Part shown: one piece after another, positions 34,249 through 43,339 of the stretch
How positions within the stretch are numbered: position 1 is the stretch's first letter
Layout: each line of letters begins with the position of its first letter
Assembly (NCBI GenBank): GCA_015146655.1
Contig: VKHL01000016.1
Coordinates: 233,050 to 297,049 of the forward strand
Source: Ochromonas danica
Lineage: Eukaryota > Sar > Chrysophyceae > Chromulinales > Chromulinaceae
DNA length: 64,000 nt
Reading direction: 5' to 3'
Position numbers and translations under genes: made by a program
The notes under the pieces: generated by a model
Told to the model about the DNA's origin: nothing
Database searches by the model: none
Seen by the model: the letters and a program-made list of their open reading frames with translations, nothing else

Positions 34249-36441
34249 TTAGTAGCGGAAGGTGAGGATGGAGCGGCGGGGTACGGGCACGGCTAGACTG
34301 GCCCCACGCCGAGCATCGTGCACTGCGATGCTCGTGCTGACAGGAGCCTCGTTCATCACAACTAACACTGTGTATTTCTTTTCTGGAGTAATAAAGGCAA
34401 CAGAATTCAGAAATGGCCAACCAGCTGTCAGACAGAGGCCATTAGCAGCGGCCAAGATTTCTCCAGTGGCCTCCCGAAAAATGAACCGCTGACTCCGACT
34501 CCTTGGGTCCTCCTCATTGTGAATACAAGGTGTCAGCTCCAATAAAGCTCCAGAATTGTATATATCTGCGGCGAGAGAAAGGCATAGGCCTGAATCGAGA
34601 TCGATAGCTTGGAGGCTGTCCGCTTGCCAGTGCAGCTTCAGCAGCCGACGTCTCTCATCGTCACATGCGGCCATACGAAAATAGTTGCGATTTTCATCTC
34701 CATGAGCGATACAAAGACTTCCACCTCCTTCATAAGCAGGATTGGTGAGCGAGAGGGTGCGTTCAAGAGGGTCTTGTCGCCAGATCTGGCGAGCACTGTG
34801 TTCACACGGAAACATACCAAGTTCCACGTTGGGCTGGATATTTGCTTCCATGGGAGAATAATGGAATTCGCCGATTGCCTCGGAAGCGACACGAATAGCA
34901 CCCGGTCTCACAAACTTTGAGAAGTGAGCAAAATAGTGAAACTGTGGCTGCAATGTCACGTCTTCAAAGTCTTCATTCGCAATTATTGCAGCATCACAAA
35001 AGTTGCGTTTATGATTTGGCCCACCTTTACTGTCAACCAGAAGGTTCCAATGAATCCAGCCTTGTGCATGATTAAGAAGGTCAAATAAGATATCATGAGC
35101 GAGTCGTTCCGCTCTAAGCCAAGCTAAAGCTAAATCACCATGCGCCTCCCTAGCTACACCAGGACAAGAGCAAGCTTCAGTTGCAAGCAAAATTTTGTTC
35201 GGCGCCAGATGATAAGTGGCATTAACATTGTTATATCCGTAAGTACCATCGGTCCAGCGGTCCTCACCCCCGTACCCTTTTGGAAAACATACATGCTGGT
35301 GAAAAAGAGACAAAGAGAAGCAATCGAGCCACAACTTACAATGAAAAGCCATGCCGTCAATGTAATTATTGCTATCTCCATGGTAGAGCTCTTCCGCCCA
35401 TGCTCGCAAATGGTCCTTGTTATGGTCAAACGCCAAGATCTTCAAGCCTGGATGGTCACTGCGAAGAACAGGCCCGAGATAATTACTAATAAAAGCAAGT
35501 TCAGCAGAAGAATTAAAAGAACATGCTTCCCATGGAGCAGGAAACTCTGGTTCATTCTGTGGAGTAACAGCCCATATAGGGATATTTTTGCGCTTATACG
35601 CAGTGATAAAGCGAGAAATGTACCGCGCCCAAGCAAGCTGGATGCGCGAATCTTGCTTTAAGCCATTGGGTGTCGCACTTCCTGTCATGCTTTGATTTCC
35701 TTCTTGAGGGACCTTCATCCAAGCAGGAGGAGACCAAGGTGAGGCGATGAGGCGAATAGAATTTGAAGATGTCTCCATTGCAGATTGGATGAAAGGAATA
35801 ATTTCCACCATATCATGAGTCACTTCATCATCAAAAAAGTTCAGGTTGAAGTCGTCCTTGACATCGTCAAACGAGTAGGACTCCAGCGAGAAGTCACAAG
35901 AGTTGATGTGAAGACGCCCCAGTGCAAGCCCAAGCCCTTCCTCTCCAAAATAATACTGAAGTACCTTTTCTTGTACCGCTTTAGGAAGTCTATAGAAATT
36001 GTGTGCAGCTGCCTCGGTGAAGGCGCCTCCAAAGCCTAGCACTGTCTGGAAGGTGAGGGTGGTATTGACAATTACCTGGCCAACACTCTCCTCGATCCCA
36101 TCGCAGCGGAGCGAGGAGCTCCCAGATGACCGTTCAGTGGTGCAAACAACATTTCCAAAGGTTAGAGAAGAAAGCTGAGGCAGAGACTCCTGCACATCGG
36201 CGAGTGAAATCTGATGCAGATTCCGCTGGTCAAAACTTGTCAGAAAGATCTGCACCGAAGGATGCCATAAAGAGAACGAAATCCAAACGACAACGCCAAC
36301 AATCAAGATTGCAGCAGTCATTACAGCGATTAGGACATACTGAAACTTCTTCTTGAGGTTCTTGTTGGGGTTCTCGATGGGAGTAACATCCTCCTCATCG
36401 GGAATCTTTGTGTAGTTATTCGTTAAAGACTGGATCACCAT
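34249..36441 (-). CDS. Membrane-anchored glucosylceramidase (GH30) with C-terminal beta-trefoil
   Basis: Minus-strand exons 36441-35340 and 35276-34249 give 709 residues. The N-terminus is cytosolic (1-33) with one membrane segment at about 35-58, giving type II topology. The GH30 barrel follows: GFGGAFTEAAAHNFY, ASPWSPPAWMK, the acid/base Glu297 in TPQNEPEF, and the nucleophile Glu401 in LLATEACS. The family hydrolyses glucosylceramide. The C-terminal ~130 residues have three repeats with SLCIAH, GLCLSLA and GLCLTAG, typical of an R-type (QxW) carbohydrate-binding trefoil, inserted before the last GH30 strands. The 63-nt intron (35339-35277) is a multiple of three and has no stop, so an uninterrupted frame also exists. 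Splicing restores the conserved AFHWY. Confidence 0.88.
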   Translation of the reverse strand: MVIQSLTNNYTKIPDEEDVTPIENPNKNLKKKFQYVLIAVMTAAILIVGVVVWISFSLWHPSVQIFLTSFDQRNLHQISLADVQESLPQLSSLTFGNVVCTTERSSGSSSLRCDGIEESVGQVIVNTTLTFQTVLGFGGAFTEAAAHNFYRLPKAVQEKVLQYYFGEEGLGLALGRLHINSCDFSLESYSFDDVKDDFNLNFFDDEVTHDMVEIIPFIQSAMETSSNSIRLIASPWSPPAWMKVPQEGNQSMTGSATPNGLKQDSRIQLAWARYISRFITAYKRKNIPIWAVTPQNEPEFPAPWEACSFNSSAELAFISNYLGPVLRSDHPGLKILAFDHNKDHLRAWAEELYHGDSNNYIDGMAFHCKLWLDCFSLSLFHQHVCFPKGYGGEDRWTDGTYGYNNVNATYHLAPNKILLATEACSCPGVAREAHGDLALAWLRAERLAHDILFDLLNHAQGWIHWNLLVDSKGGPNHKRNFCDAAIIANEDFEDVTLQPQFHYFAHFSKFVRPGAIRVASEAIGEFHYSPMEANIQPNVELGMFPCEHSARQIWRQDPLERTLSLTNPAYEGGGSLCIAHGDENRNYFRMAACDDERRRLLKLHWQADSLQAIDLDSGLCLSLAADIYNSGALLELTPCIHNEEDPRSRSQRFIFREATGEILAAANGLCLTAGWPFLNSVAFITPEKKYTVLVVMNEAPVSTSIAVHDARRGASLAVPVPRRSILTFRY

Positions 36442-36802
36442 CGTCTTCTGTGCTCGATGAATTAGAAAATGATCTCAAATGGTTCGTTAATTCTCTGTGC
36501 CTCCGTGAGTATTATTCGGTATTGATGTCTATTCACTTTTTCTTCAATTGCTCAACTTGTCCATTGTTGCCGTGCGCGCGTTCTCAGCACGATGTGCAGA
36601 GGTGCAGACAAGCGGATTTGATTTGTTTAACAAGTAGTGCAATGTTAAAGAACTGCAAGAACACTGCACTTACAATGCCGGTTGCGTTAAAGAGGGTTGA
36701 TAGTGGTTAGATTTAGATTAGACACACAATTTCTCCGCAAGAAAAGGGTCTATTACAATGGGTAGTTATGTTAGTGTTAGTAGCATACAAGGGTTAGTAG
36801 GA
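36442..36802. other. Intergenic between glucosylceramidase and LHC genes
   Basis: About 360 bp between two minus-strand genes; it holds the glucosylceramidase promoter and the LHC 3' end. No other feature seen. Confidence 0.5.
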
Positions 36803-37549
36803 TTAAATTCTGGGGATGAAGTCAGCGAGATCAGAAGGGCCAACCAAAATAGCTCTCTCGTCAGGAACGCTGAATGCCTCAGCGAGTTGCTGAGGAATGT
36901 TGATTCCAAACTTGTTTGTTTGGACCAGCATGCCCAGAGAGGCGATCATGGCCAAGCGGCCGTGCTTGACCTCCTGTTCCTGCTTCACGAAGTACTCCTC
37001 ATCAGTGTACTTGAATCCAAAGGGATTGAATCCACCTTGACCAAGGCCCAGGTCTCCAGGCTTCTTGTCTCCAAGGATGACCCTTTGGATTCTAAATAGC
37101 TCCACGACGAACATGCCCAGAACAATCTGTCCAATCGCAGAAGCGGGGACGGTGGACAGAGCCTTAAAAGGGTTTAATTCAGCATAAGCGTCGGCAGCGA
37201 CCCCAAAATCGGGATTTCCAGGGAAGTGATAGAGGCTGGGGAAAAGCAAGCCAACCACAGCCAGTTGAGCAATGCGGCCGTGCACAATCTCAGATTCTTG
37301 ATACCACTTCAAACTTCTGTCCTCACCGCCATACAAATAGGTTTTTGGAGGATTGCTAGTGAATCCAGCGGGGTCAAAACCATAGTCGCCGGGAGCAGTG
37401 CCATCCAAAGCAGCGGGTCTTCTTTCATAGGGAAGAGCAACAGATCGGTCATCCGCCATGGACAAAGATCTCATGGATGCACGAGAGGAAGGAGCTAGGA
37501 AAGCAGAGGTGGATCCCAAAAGGGCAACAAAGGCGAGAAAAGCAAACAT
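36803..37549 (-). CDS. Light-harvesting chlorophyll-binding antenna protein, red-lineage type
   Basis: Intronless, 248 residues. The signal peptide (MFAFLAFVALLGSTSAFLAP) ends at an S-A-F junction, the classic two-part plastid leader of diatoms and their relatives. The mature protein has LHC helices with chlorophyll-ligand motifs: EIVHGRIAQLAVVG in helix 1 and EVKHGRLAMIASLG in helix 3, plus a middle helix (GQIVLGMFVVELFRIQR). The G-D-Y-G-F-D-P-A-G-F entry motif is present. It would bind chlorophylls and carotenoids in the thylakoid. The exact clade (Lhcr, Lhcf or other) cannot be set by eye. Confidence 0.95.
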   Translation of the reverse strand: MFAFLAFVALLGSTSAFLAPSSRASMRSLSMADDRSVALPYERRPAALDGTAPGDYGFDPAGFTSNPPKTYLYGGEDRSLKWYQESEIVHGRIAQLAVVGLLFPSLYHFPGNPDFGVAADAYAELNPFKALSTVPASAIGQIVLGMFVVELFRIQRVILGDKKPGDLGLGQGGFNPFGFKYTDEEYFVKQEQEVKHGRLAMIASLGMLVQTNKFGINIPQQLAEAFSVPDERAILVGPSDLADFIPRI

Positions 37550-37761
37550 CGTCGTGAGCTAAATTACTTCGGGAGATTTGTTGTGAAGTGATTGCAGCAG
37601 CTGCAGTCTGTCTCCGAGCCTCTCGGATCGGAGATACGACCTCAACCTCCGCCCTTCCTCCCCACAGACACGCAGGCATGCAACACCATCTGGCGATTTG
37701 GCCATTTGCGATTTGGCCGCTCTGATCACATTCCCAGAACCATCCACAATCTCAAATAAGA
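37550..37761. promoter_or_regulatory. Divergent LHC / TRM7 intergenic region
   Basis: 212 bp between the start of the minus-strand LHC gene and the plus-strand methyltransferase. It must contain both promoters. The imperfect repeat GGCGATTTGGCCATTTGCGATTTGGCC lies at about 37691-37717. Confidence 0.5.
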
Positions 37762-38640
37762 ATGGGCAGAACAAGCAAGGATAAGCGTGACATCTATTAC
37801 CGAAAGGCGAAAGAAGTTGGTTTTCGCGCGCGCTCGGCCTTCAAGCTCTTGCAGATCGACGAAGAGTACCAATTGCTAAACTCAGTGCGACGAGTGGTGG
37901 ATCTTTGCGCTGCGCCTGGTTCTTGGTCACAAGTCTTGTCCAGCAAGCTCTACGATAACAAATTAGTTGATGAGAGTGGTGAGTTGCCATGTATTGTGGC
38001 TGTAGATTTACAGGAGATGGCCCCGATTCCCGGAGTTATCACAATGGTAGGAGACATCACCTCTCAGGCCACTGCCGAGCAAATTATTCAGCACTTTCAT
38101 GGGCAACTTGCCGATTTGGTTATCTGCGATGGAGCTCCCGATGTGACTGGGTTGCATGATATTGATGAATATATGCAAGCGCAGCTGCTGTTAGCCGCGC
38201 TGAACATTACAACCAACGTTCTGAAGCAGGGCGGAAATTTTGTGGCCAAGATTTTCCGAGGAAGGGATGTCTCTTTGTTATACTCCCAACTTTGCTGTTT
38301 TTTTGAAGAAGTCACCGTGGCGAAGCCCAAGAGCAGTCGTAACTCTAGTATAGAGAGCTTCGTCGTCTGCCGAGGCTTCCGTTGCCCTTCCTCTTTCTCG
38401 CCCTCCATGACCGCACTAATCTTGGATCATGACTATACCTCAGCGAACCCTTTGCAAGGTGCAGCAGCCCTCACAGTTCCTTTTGTGGCTTGCGGCGACC
38501 TGAACGGTTACGATGCTGACAAATCCTACCCTCTTGAGGAGGGTGATGCTGGCTATTGCTATCGCGACCCGGTGCAGCCGCCCATCCATCCCAATTATCA
38601 CACCTACCAGCAAAGAAAAGCAACAAAAGCTTGTACATAA
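37762..38640 (+). CDS. TRM7: tRNA 2'-O-ribose methyltransferase, TRM7/FTSJ1 family
   Basis: Intronless, 292 residues. It begins [18 protein letters not shown], typical of eukaryotic FTSJ1/TRM7. The RrmJ-type Rossmann fold shows the catalytic Lys region RARSAFKLL, the SAM motif [15 protein letters not shown], a second acidic motif ending in [24 protein letters not shown], and the Lys of [11 protein letters not shown]. The family methylates riboses at positions 32 and 34 of some tRNA anticodon loops with a WD or ARM partner. The length fits TRM7 and not the much longer SPB1. Confidence 0.93.
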   Translation: MGRTSKDKRDIYYRKAKEVGFRARSAFKLLQIDEEYQLLNSVRRVVDLCAAPGSWSQVLSSKLYDNKLVDESGELPCIVAVDLQEMAPIPGVITMVGDITSQATAEQIIQHFHGQLADLVICDGAPDVTGLHDIDEYMQAQLLLAALNITTNVLKQGGNFVAKIFRGRDVSLLYSQLCCFFEEVTVAKPKSSRNSSIESFVVCRGFRCPSSFSPSMTALILDHDYTSANPLQGAAALTVPFVACGDLNGYDADKSYPLEEGDAGYCYRDPVQPPIHPNYHTYQQRKATKACT

Positions 38641-38691
38641 TATGATAACTAATTAGTAACCATTTGGCGTGTTTTGGTCGGCTTCTATCCA

Positions 38692-39609
38692 TTATTTCAG
38701 AGCAGCAACAGCAGCAGCCTCTCTTTCGCGATCGCGGGCAGCGAAGAGTGCTCTTCTAGCCTTCAATTTCTTGCGCTGTTCCGTGCGGAGAACTTTCTTC
38801 TCTTTAATAGCCTCTTCCAGAGTGATAGGTTTGGTAGTTGACATGAGAACACAGCGGCCACCATTCTCTTCGATAGCAGCACGAGCAGAAGAGGTAAAAG
38901 CATGCGCTTTGACCACAAGGCCCTTTCTTTCCAAAGCATCGCCACCCACAACCTTGAAAATACGTCTTGTTCGCTTGGGCTTCGTTACCACGCCCATTTC
39001 CTGGAGGGAGTGATAGTCAACCTCGCTGTTGTCCTCGACCTCATTGAGCATGTGCAACTTGATGAGCGAGTACTTGGTCTTCTTGTGGTTCCTCATGGGT
39101 TTGCCAACAAGCTTAGGGAGTCGTCTATAAAGAGCAGTCTGTCCACCTTCGAAGCCGGCGCGCACACCCGCACCTTCGCCCTTTCGAGACTTCTGACCGC
39201 GCATGCCTCGTCCACAGGAACCACCCTGTCCAGCAGCAATCCCTCGTCCTACACGCTTGGGACGCTTTCGGGAACCAGGAAAAGGGAAGATTGTATTCAC
39301 AGAGAGCTCGTAATCTGGGGCAAGAGCAACATCTAGTTAGCGTGGGCCGTGAGGTTAAAACAAGCAGTAGTCACAACAGACCCTCCGGAATCTCGAAGGT
39401 CTTGTACGCTTCACGCTTCTTCCAATCAAATATTTTCATGGACACATCAGCTCTACGAGTTAAAGTCAAGGAAGAAGCAGGAGAGCCAAAACCGGAGCAG
39501 ATGTCAAAGCCTAATACATGCAAAATGTTAGCACATAAATCGTTGGTAAAGGTAATAAAAATGCTTCACCGATGGCCACAATCAACACGACAGCAAGAGA
39601 GATGTGCAT
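38692..39609 (-). CDS. Plastid-type ribosomal protein uL15c, nuclear encoded
   Basis: Minus-strand exons 39609-39570, 39510-39382 and 39314-38692 give 263 residues. Exon 1 encodes a signal peptide (MHISLAVVLIVAIG), exon 2 a transit-like stretch after an S-G-F motif, and exon 3 the L15 body (KRPKRVGRGIAAGQGGSCGR and the QKSRKGEG basic N-domain, then the L15 globular domain). The C-terminal tail (about 225-263) is a charged Arg/Glu helix longer than in bacteria. The L15 body is bacterial in type, and the leader points to the plastid rather than the mitochondrion. The exon 3 frame alone starts with no good Met, which supports the upstream exons. The 3' end is convergent with TRM7, 51 bp apart. 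Confidence 0.85.
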
Positions 39610-39733
39610 TGCAATGGTAAATCAGCAGGGAATGAAGAGGTTTATGCAAGCAAGATGGAAGGTTTGGCGTTGTCTGTCTCTGTCGTGGGCAAGCAAACCA
39701 AGCTTGGCTCCTCCACTTCACACCAGACAGACA

Positions 39734-39945
39734 GCACACGGTATTTTGGCCTCTAGAAGTCACCCCACACGTGGTTTTCGTTTTCGGGTGGAAAAAACAG
39801 TTTCTATCCCTATTCAATCCCCATTCCTTGCGAAAGAAACAGTTTTTGGCCTCTGGCAAAGGTGATGTTTCGTGTGGCACACGAAAACCGAATACCACGA
39901 GCGGGGTGACTTCACGATTCTGAGTGGGGGCAAAATACCGTGAGC
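39734..39945. mobile_element. Small inverted-repeat element (MITE-like), CACGGTATTTTG family
   Basis: The left end reads GCACACGGTATTTTG (39734-39748) and the right end CAAAATACCGTGAGC (39931-39945), an inverted pair with one mismatch. A second inverted pair lies inside: GAAGTCACCCC at 39756-39766 and GGGGTGACTTC at 39903-39913. The element is 212 bp with no coding. A related end occurs at 21432-21472. I cannot see a clear target duplication. Confidence 0.75.
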
Positions 39946-40229
39946 AGCTAGGGTGGTTCCAGGCCCGGGCGCCCTGAGCCCAGTCGTTTTGTGCTGTCCG
40001 CTTTCGCTTGCCATAGGCCCATGGGCCTGTGGGCGCCCAAAAGTGGGCGCCCAAATGGCCAGCCAAAGGGGACACAGCACAAAACGGAACGCGCGCCAAA
40101 TTCACCAAAACAGAAAACCGGAAAAAAGCCTAACAAACAATCCACCCAAAAAGTTGAAACCACATTGATTGATGCGAAACACTTGCTGATGCTTTCCAAT
40201 TACCAATTCATTTGAAGAAAGCATAGGTG

Positions 40230-40560
40230 CTGATGATATAATTCAAACTTTGAAGAGAAAGGTCGAAAACGATTCCATCCTTTCCCTCCAGGCCATCGCT
40301 TGGACTATCGTCCTCCTGCTTTCATGTTGTAGTCAAGAGAGTGTCTCTTTCCATTATCTCTGATGCTCTTCATTCTCAAGGTAAGTCAGTAAGTCAGTCT
40401 ATCAGTCTATCAGTCATCATCATCATCTTGGAAACAACGAGTGTGATGGGGTTGTGATGGGGTGGTACTAGTGCTAATGCTAATCTCTTTCTCTTGTTGT
40501 GATTGTATTGTGATAGGTCAAGGCACTTTACTTGCTCTTTGACTACTTCTACAACTGTTT
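40230..40560 (+). pseudogene. GT31 (core-1 galactosyltransferase-like) fragment, left copy, broken
   Basis: Reads outward-to-inward on the plus strand: EEKGRKRFHPFPPGHRLDYR, then a deletion of about 55 bp relative to the right copy that shifts the frame, then the remains of SQESVSFHYL. An intron-like segment begins at GGTAAGTCAG (about 40380) and ends at GTGATAG (about 40517), followed by VKALYLLFDYFYN-type coding. It lacks the CCS codon frame and the upstream catalytic domain, so it is dead. Confidence 0.65.
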
Positions 40561-40582
40561 GGTCTGGACAAGGAGGAGGAGA

Positions 40583-41522
40583 AGATGAGATGTTGTTATA
40601 TATAGTCTTGAAGGTCATTTGTATGCTTTGCTTTAATGACTAGCTACATATTTAAGTCTTGCCTACACCAAGATGTTACTCTTATTAGTCAGGTCACTGT
40701 GAGTGACTTGATAGGCAGTAAGCCACGCTACTGTAAGTAAACTAACTAGCAGGAGGACGAAGGCAGGAGAGTCAGCAGAAGCCTTAGCACTCCACGATGC
40801 GCCGCTGCTATGCTAGGATAGTCAATCCATGCTGTTCCTCATCGGACACGATGATATCTATATCATGATAGTCAGATGGAAGCGGTAGGATGTGAATGCC
40901 AGTGCAATCTTGGAGAAGGTCGTTAAGGTCTTCATCATCGCCAGGGATGAGGGAGTCGAGTAGTAAATGGAGAGAGATCCTAGACACAAAGCCAGAAGCA
41001 CTAGCATACCGCCACCACTAGCCATGGGTTCGATTAATTGGCAATGACTGGAAGAGAAAGAGGGAGGGGGAGAGTTTTGCCTCATATATAGCTTAGTCTT
41101 GATCATAGTCAGTCATAACCAGAGGAGGAGGAGGAGGAAGAAGGGTGATGACTGACCTTGGATACGAAACACAGTCCAAAGCGTAATGCTAATGCCACAG
41201 AAGATAAGTAAGGAATATATTTCATTCACTTCCTCAAAAGAGTGCAAGCTATTACATAATATAACATAATCCACAATAGAAGACGGTATGTGGGAAGGAG
41301 AGGAGAGCTCCACATCCTGCACGAAGACAAAGGCCAGTGTGGTGCAGATGCCGTAAGAAGAGACTCGCCCAGCAAGGATTGCAAGTGCGACACATTCGCT
41401 CCTCGATGACTGACAAGTCTTCATCAGATGGGAAGACTAACTCCAACAAGACAATCAAGCGGCTGTATATCTTTCTCGCAGAATCAAAAGGAGGAAGAGG
41501 ACTCCATGAGAAGTACCACTCC
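40583..41522. other. Spacer between the inverted arms
   Basis: About 940 bp between the two arms. Short open frames exist on the minus strand: one (41106-40858) has a hydrophobic stretch MLVLLALCLGSLSIYY, and an overlapping frame encodes an acidic segment IPGDDEDLNDLL. Neither is recognised. They might be other pieces of the captured gene, such as a type II membrane anchor, but this is not supported by motifs. Confidence 0.4.
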
Positions 41523-41544
41523 CTCGTCCTCCTACTTGTCCAGA

Positions 41545-41925
41545 CCAAACAATCATTGTCCTCGACTTGGACAGTTGTAGAAGTAGTCAAAGAGCAAGTA
41601 AAGTGCCTTGACCTATCACAATACAACCACAACAAGAGAAAGAGATTAGCATCAGCATTAGCACCACCCCATCACCACCCTACTATCACACTCGTTGTTT
41701 CCACGATGATAATGATAATGATGACTAACTAACTAACTGACTTACCTTGAGATAATGGAAAGAGACGCTCTCTTGACTACAACATTCAAAGTTCAGCTTC
41801 AATCTGTCTCCACTATACTTGGCATACCAATCTTCTCCATGGACAGGAGGACGATAGTCGAAGCGATGGCCTGGAGAGAACGAATGGAATCGTTCTCGAC
41901 CTTTCTCTTCAAAGGTTCAATCATA
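41545..41925 (-). pseudogene. GT31 (core-1 galactosyltransferase-like) C-terminal fragment, right copy
   Basis: On the minus strand the frame reads GRERFHSFSPGHRFDYRPPV, later W-Y-A-K-Y, and then ECCSQESVSFHYLK. This matches the end of C1GALT1/Fringe-type GT31 enzymes, where G-x-E-x-F-H-x-F-x-P, W-x-x-x-Y and CCS...SFHY are conserved. An intron-like segment (GTAAGTCAGT near 41746 to GTGATAG near 41614 on this strand) joins to VKALYLLFDYFYN and a stop. Upstream in the same frame a TGA blocks the reading, and the DxD catalytic region is not found. It is a captured gene fragment, not a full enzyme. Confidence 0.7.
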
Positions 41926-42115
41926 CCGTCAGCACCTATGCTTTCTTCAAATGAATTGGTAATTGGAAAGCATCAAAATGATTTTTCCTCCTCTCGATTT
42001 GGGTGCAGCCTTGATTTTGGCGCCAAGCCTTGATTTTGGATTTGGCGCCCCGCATCTGGATTTTGTGCTGTCCTCTTTGGGCGCCCCTAGGCCCACAGGC
42101 CCAGGCCCAAGGGCC

Positions 42116-42291
42116 TACATTCACCACATAGAAAGCCAGATTACCGGAAAGGCGCCAGATTACCAGATCGGGCCCCACTGTGGAAACGCAGGCCCATATG
42201 GCAACGAACGCCTGTGCGCCAAAATCCGGAAGCAAGCCAAATCTGGGCGAGAGGGCCTGCTAAGCCCACTGGGCGTGGGCCTAGGCCCACG
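42116..42291. repeat. GGCCCA-rich boundary region
   Basis: Repeated GGCCCA/TGGGCC hexamers (for example near 42171, 42191, 42253 and the palindrome GTGGGCCTAGGCCCAC at 42275-42290) lie between the inverted duplication and the next element. They resemble the GC boxes at 40013-40085. They could be part of the duplicated element or TGGGCC-type promoter boxes. Confidence 0.45.
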
Positions 42292-42551
42292 CCCCGCATG
42301 AGTCGAGTCGAGTCGAGTACGGCGAGTACCGTGAGTCCCGGCGAGTACTTCTGTGTGGATTTGAAACTCACACTTTTAGACTTTGTTGCGAGAATTTAAT
42401 TCGAATATTATTCGTAAATTCGGGAATTCGTAAATTCGGGAATATTCCTGAGTACTCGAAATCCCAGAACTCGGGACTTGGGACTCACCACTGGGACTCA
42501 TCGAGTCCCTGGAAGTCGAGTCCGCGAGTCCGGGACTCGACTCATGCGGGG
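42292..42551. mobile_element. 260-bp MITE-like element with 18-bp terminal inverted repeats
   Basis: The left terminus CCCCGCATGAGTCGAGTC (42292-42309) is perfectly repeated in inverse at 42534-42551. The interior is packed with GAGTC/GACTC units in both orientations, so a long snap-back structure is likely. It has no coding capacity. It ends about 143 bp upstream of the PITH-domain start codon and may lie within its promoter or leader. No clear target duplication is seen. Confidence 0.8.
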
Positions 42552-42694
42552 TGTGCCTGAACCACCCTAACAGCAGCAGCCGTCACAGAGAAGGTTCCTG
42601 CGCAAACAATAATACTTCCCCCGCAACATCATCATCTCCACAACAATCACAGGAAACAAAGAAATTCCTCGTTTCGCGATCACCAGCTTTGAAG

Positions 42695-43339
42695 ATGCCT
42701 CCTCATGGACCAGGAATGGCTGGAGCAAGCCATAGCCACGATACAAACTATCCTGATGACTCTTGGAATCTCTATTCCATGCTTGACCCTGAAAGCACAA
42801 CTGCTCTGAATGTGACCAGACCGAATGATGCGATTCGCATCTTCAAGCCTCATGTTCATAGATTAACTGAGACCCCGGAGATTATTAGTGATGCTGACGC
42901 TGAGATTCTGGTTTTGCTCTCTTTCACTTCTCCAGTCTCAGTGCGAAAAATCATGGTGATAGGAGGAGGAAATGGCCCACATCACCCCTCTCAGATGCGA
43001 TGCTACGTGAACAATATTGCCATTGACTTTAATGAGTTAGAAGCTATGCGCCCAGCTCAACAATTCGATCTCCCGGTTAATCTTACTGGAACCGTGGAGC
43101 TGGTCACTGTGTTGCACGCCTTCACCAACATCACCAGCTTGGCACTGTATTTCCCAGCTAACCATGGAGATGGAGAGACAACTCGTATACGTTATATTGG
43201 CTTGCAGGGCGAGCACACTCATTACCGTCGCGAGGCCGTGGATGCTGTGTATGAGGTGCTCTGCAATGGCCAGGATATTGTCCAACCAGAAGATGGACCG
43301 CACAGTCTGGCTGATCTCGGTAAGCCGCATATGCATTAA
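42695..43339 (+). CDS. PITH-domain protein (PITHD1-like)
   Basis: Intronless from the chosen ATG at 42695, 214 residues. The frame is open upstream to 42551, but that part overlaps the end of a repeat element and is Ser/Asn-rich. The PITH domain covers about residues 22-185: YSMLDPESTTALNV, then DADAEILVLLSFTSPVSVRK, and FDLPVNLTGTVELVTVLHAF, with the Y-I-G-L-Q-G-E end motif. PITH domains bind the 26S proteasome in TXNL1, but this protein has no thioredoxin domain, like PITHD1. The His-rich MPPHGPG... start matches PITHD1 N-termini. Confidence 0.9.
   Translation: MPPHGPGMAGASHSHDTNYPDDSWNLYSMLDPESTTALNVTRPNDAIRIFKPHVHRLTETPEIISDADAEILVLLSFTSPVSVRKIMVIGGGNGPHHPSQMRCYVNNIAIDFNELEAMRPAQQFDLPVNLTGTVELVTVLHAFTNITSLALYFPANHGDGETTRIRYIGLQGEHTHYRREAVDAVYEVLCNGQDIVQPEDGPHSLADLGKPHMH

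Larger units (their letters stand above)
40013..42115. repeat. Large inverted duplication with a ~940-bp spacer
   Basis: The left arm (40188-40582) and right arm (41523-41974) are inverted copies with high identity, for example GATGCTTTCCAATTACCAAT at 40188 and its complement ending at 41974, and GTCAAGGCACTTTACTTGCT near 40518 and its complement near 41612. Outside both arms lie related GC-rich boxes (40013-40085 and 42062-42115) with GGGCCTGTGGGC, GGGCGCCCAAA and GACAGCACAAAA-like motifs, also inverted. Each arm contains the same GT-AG intron-like segment. The right arm has a ~55-bp segment that is missing from the left. It could be a transposon with captured host sequence or a tandem inverted duplication. 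Confidence 0.85.

Noticed and set aside
39566-40108. 180-codon minus-strand open frame across the repeat island
   Set aside because: It spans the inverted-repeat element and the GC-rich boxes; composition follows the repeats and no family is recognised.
41337-41732. 131-codon plus-strand open frame in the inverted repeat
   Set aside because: It is antisense to the GT31 fragment and covers the right arm; no independent support.
40000-42560. CRISPR-like array or prophage
   Set aside because: The window is clearly eukaryotic with spliceosomal introns; the repeats here are inverted and irregular, not spaced direct repeats.
42551-42694. 48-residue N-terminal extension of the PITH protein
   Set aside because: It begins within the last base of the MITE-like element, is Ser/Asn-rich and unlike the family; the inner ATG gives a PITHD1-like start.
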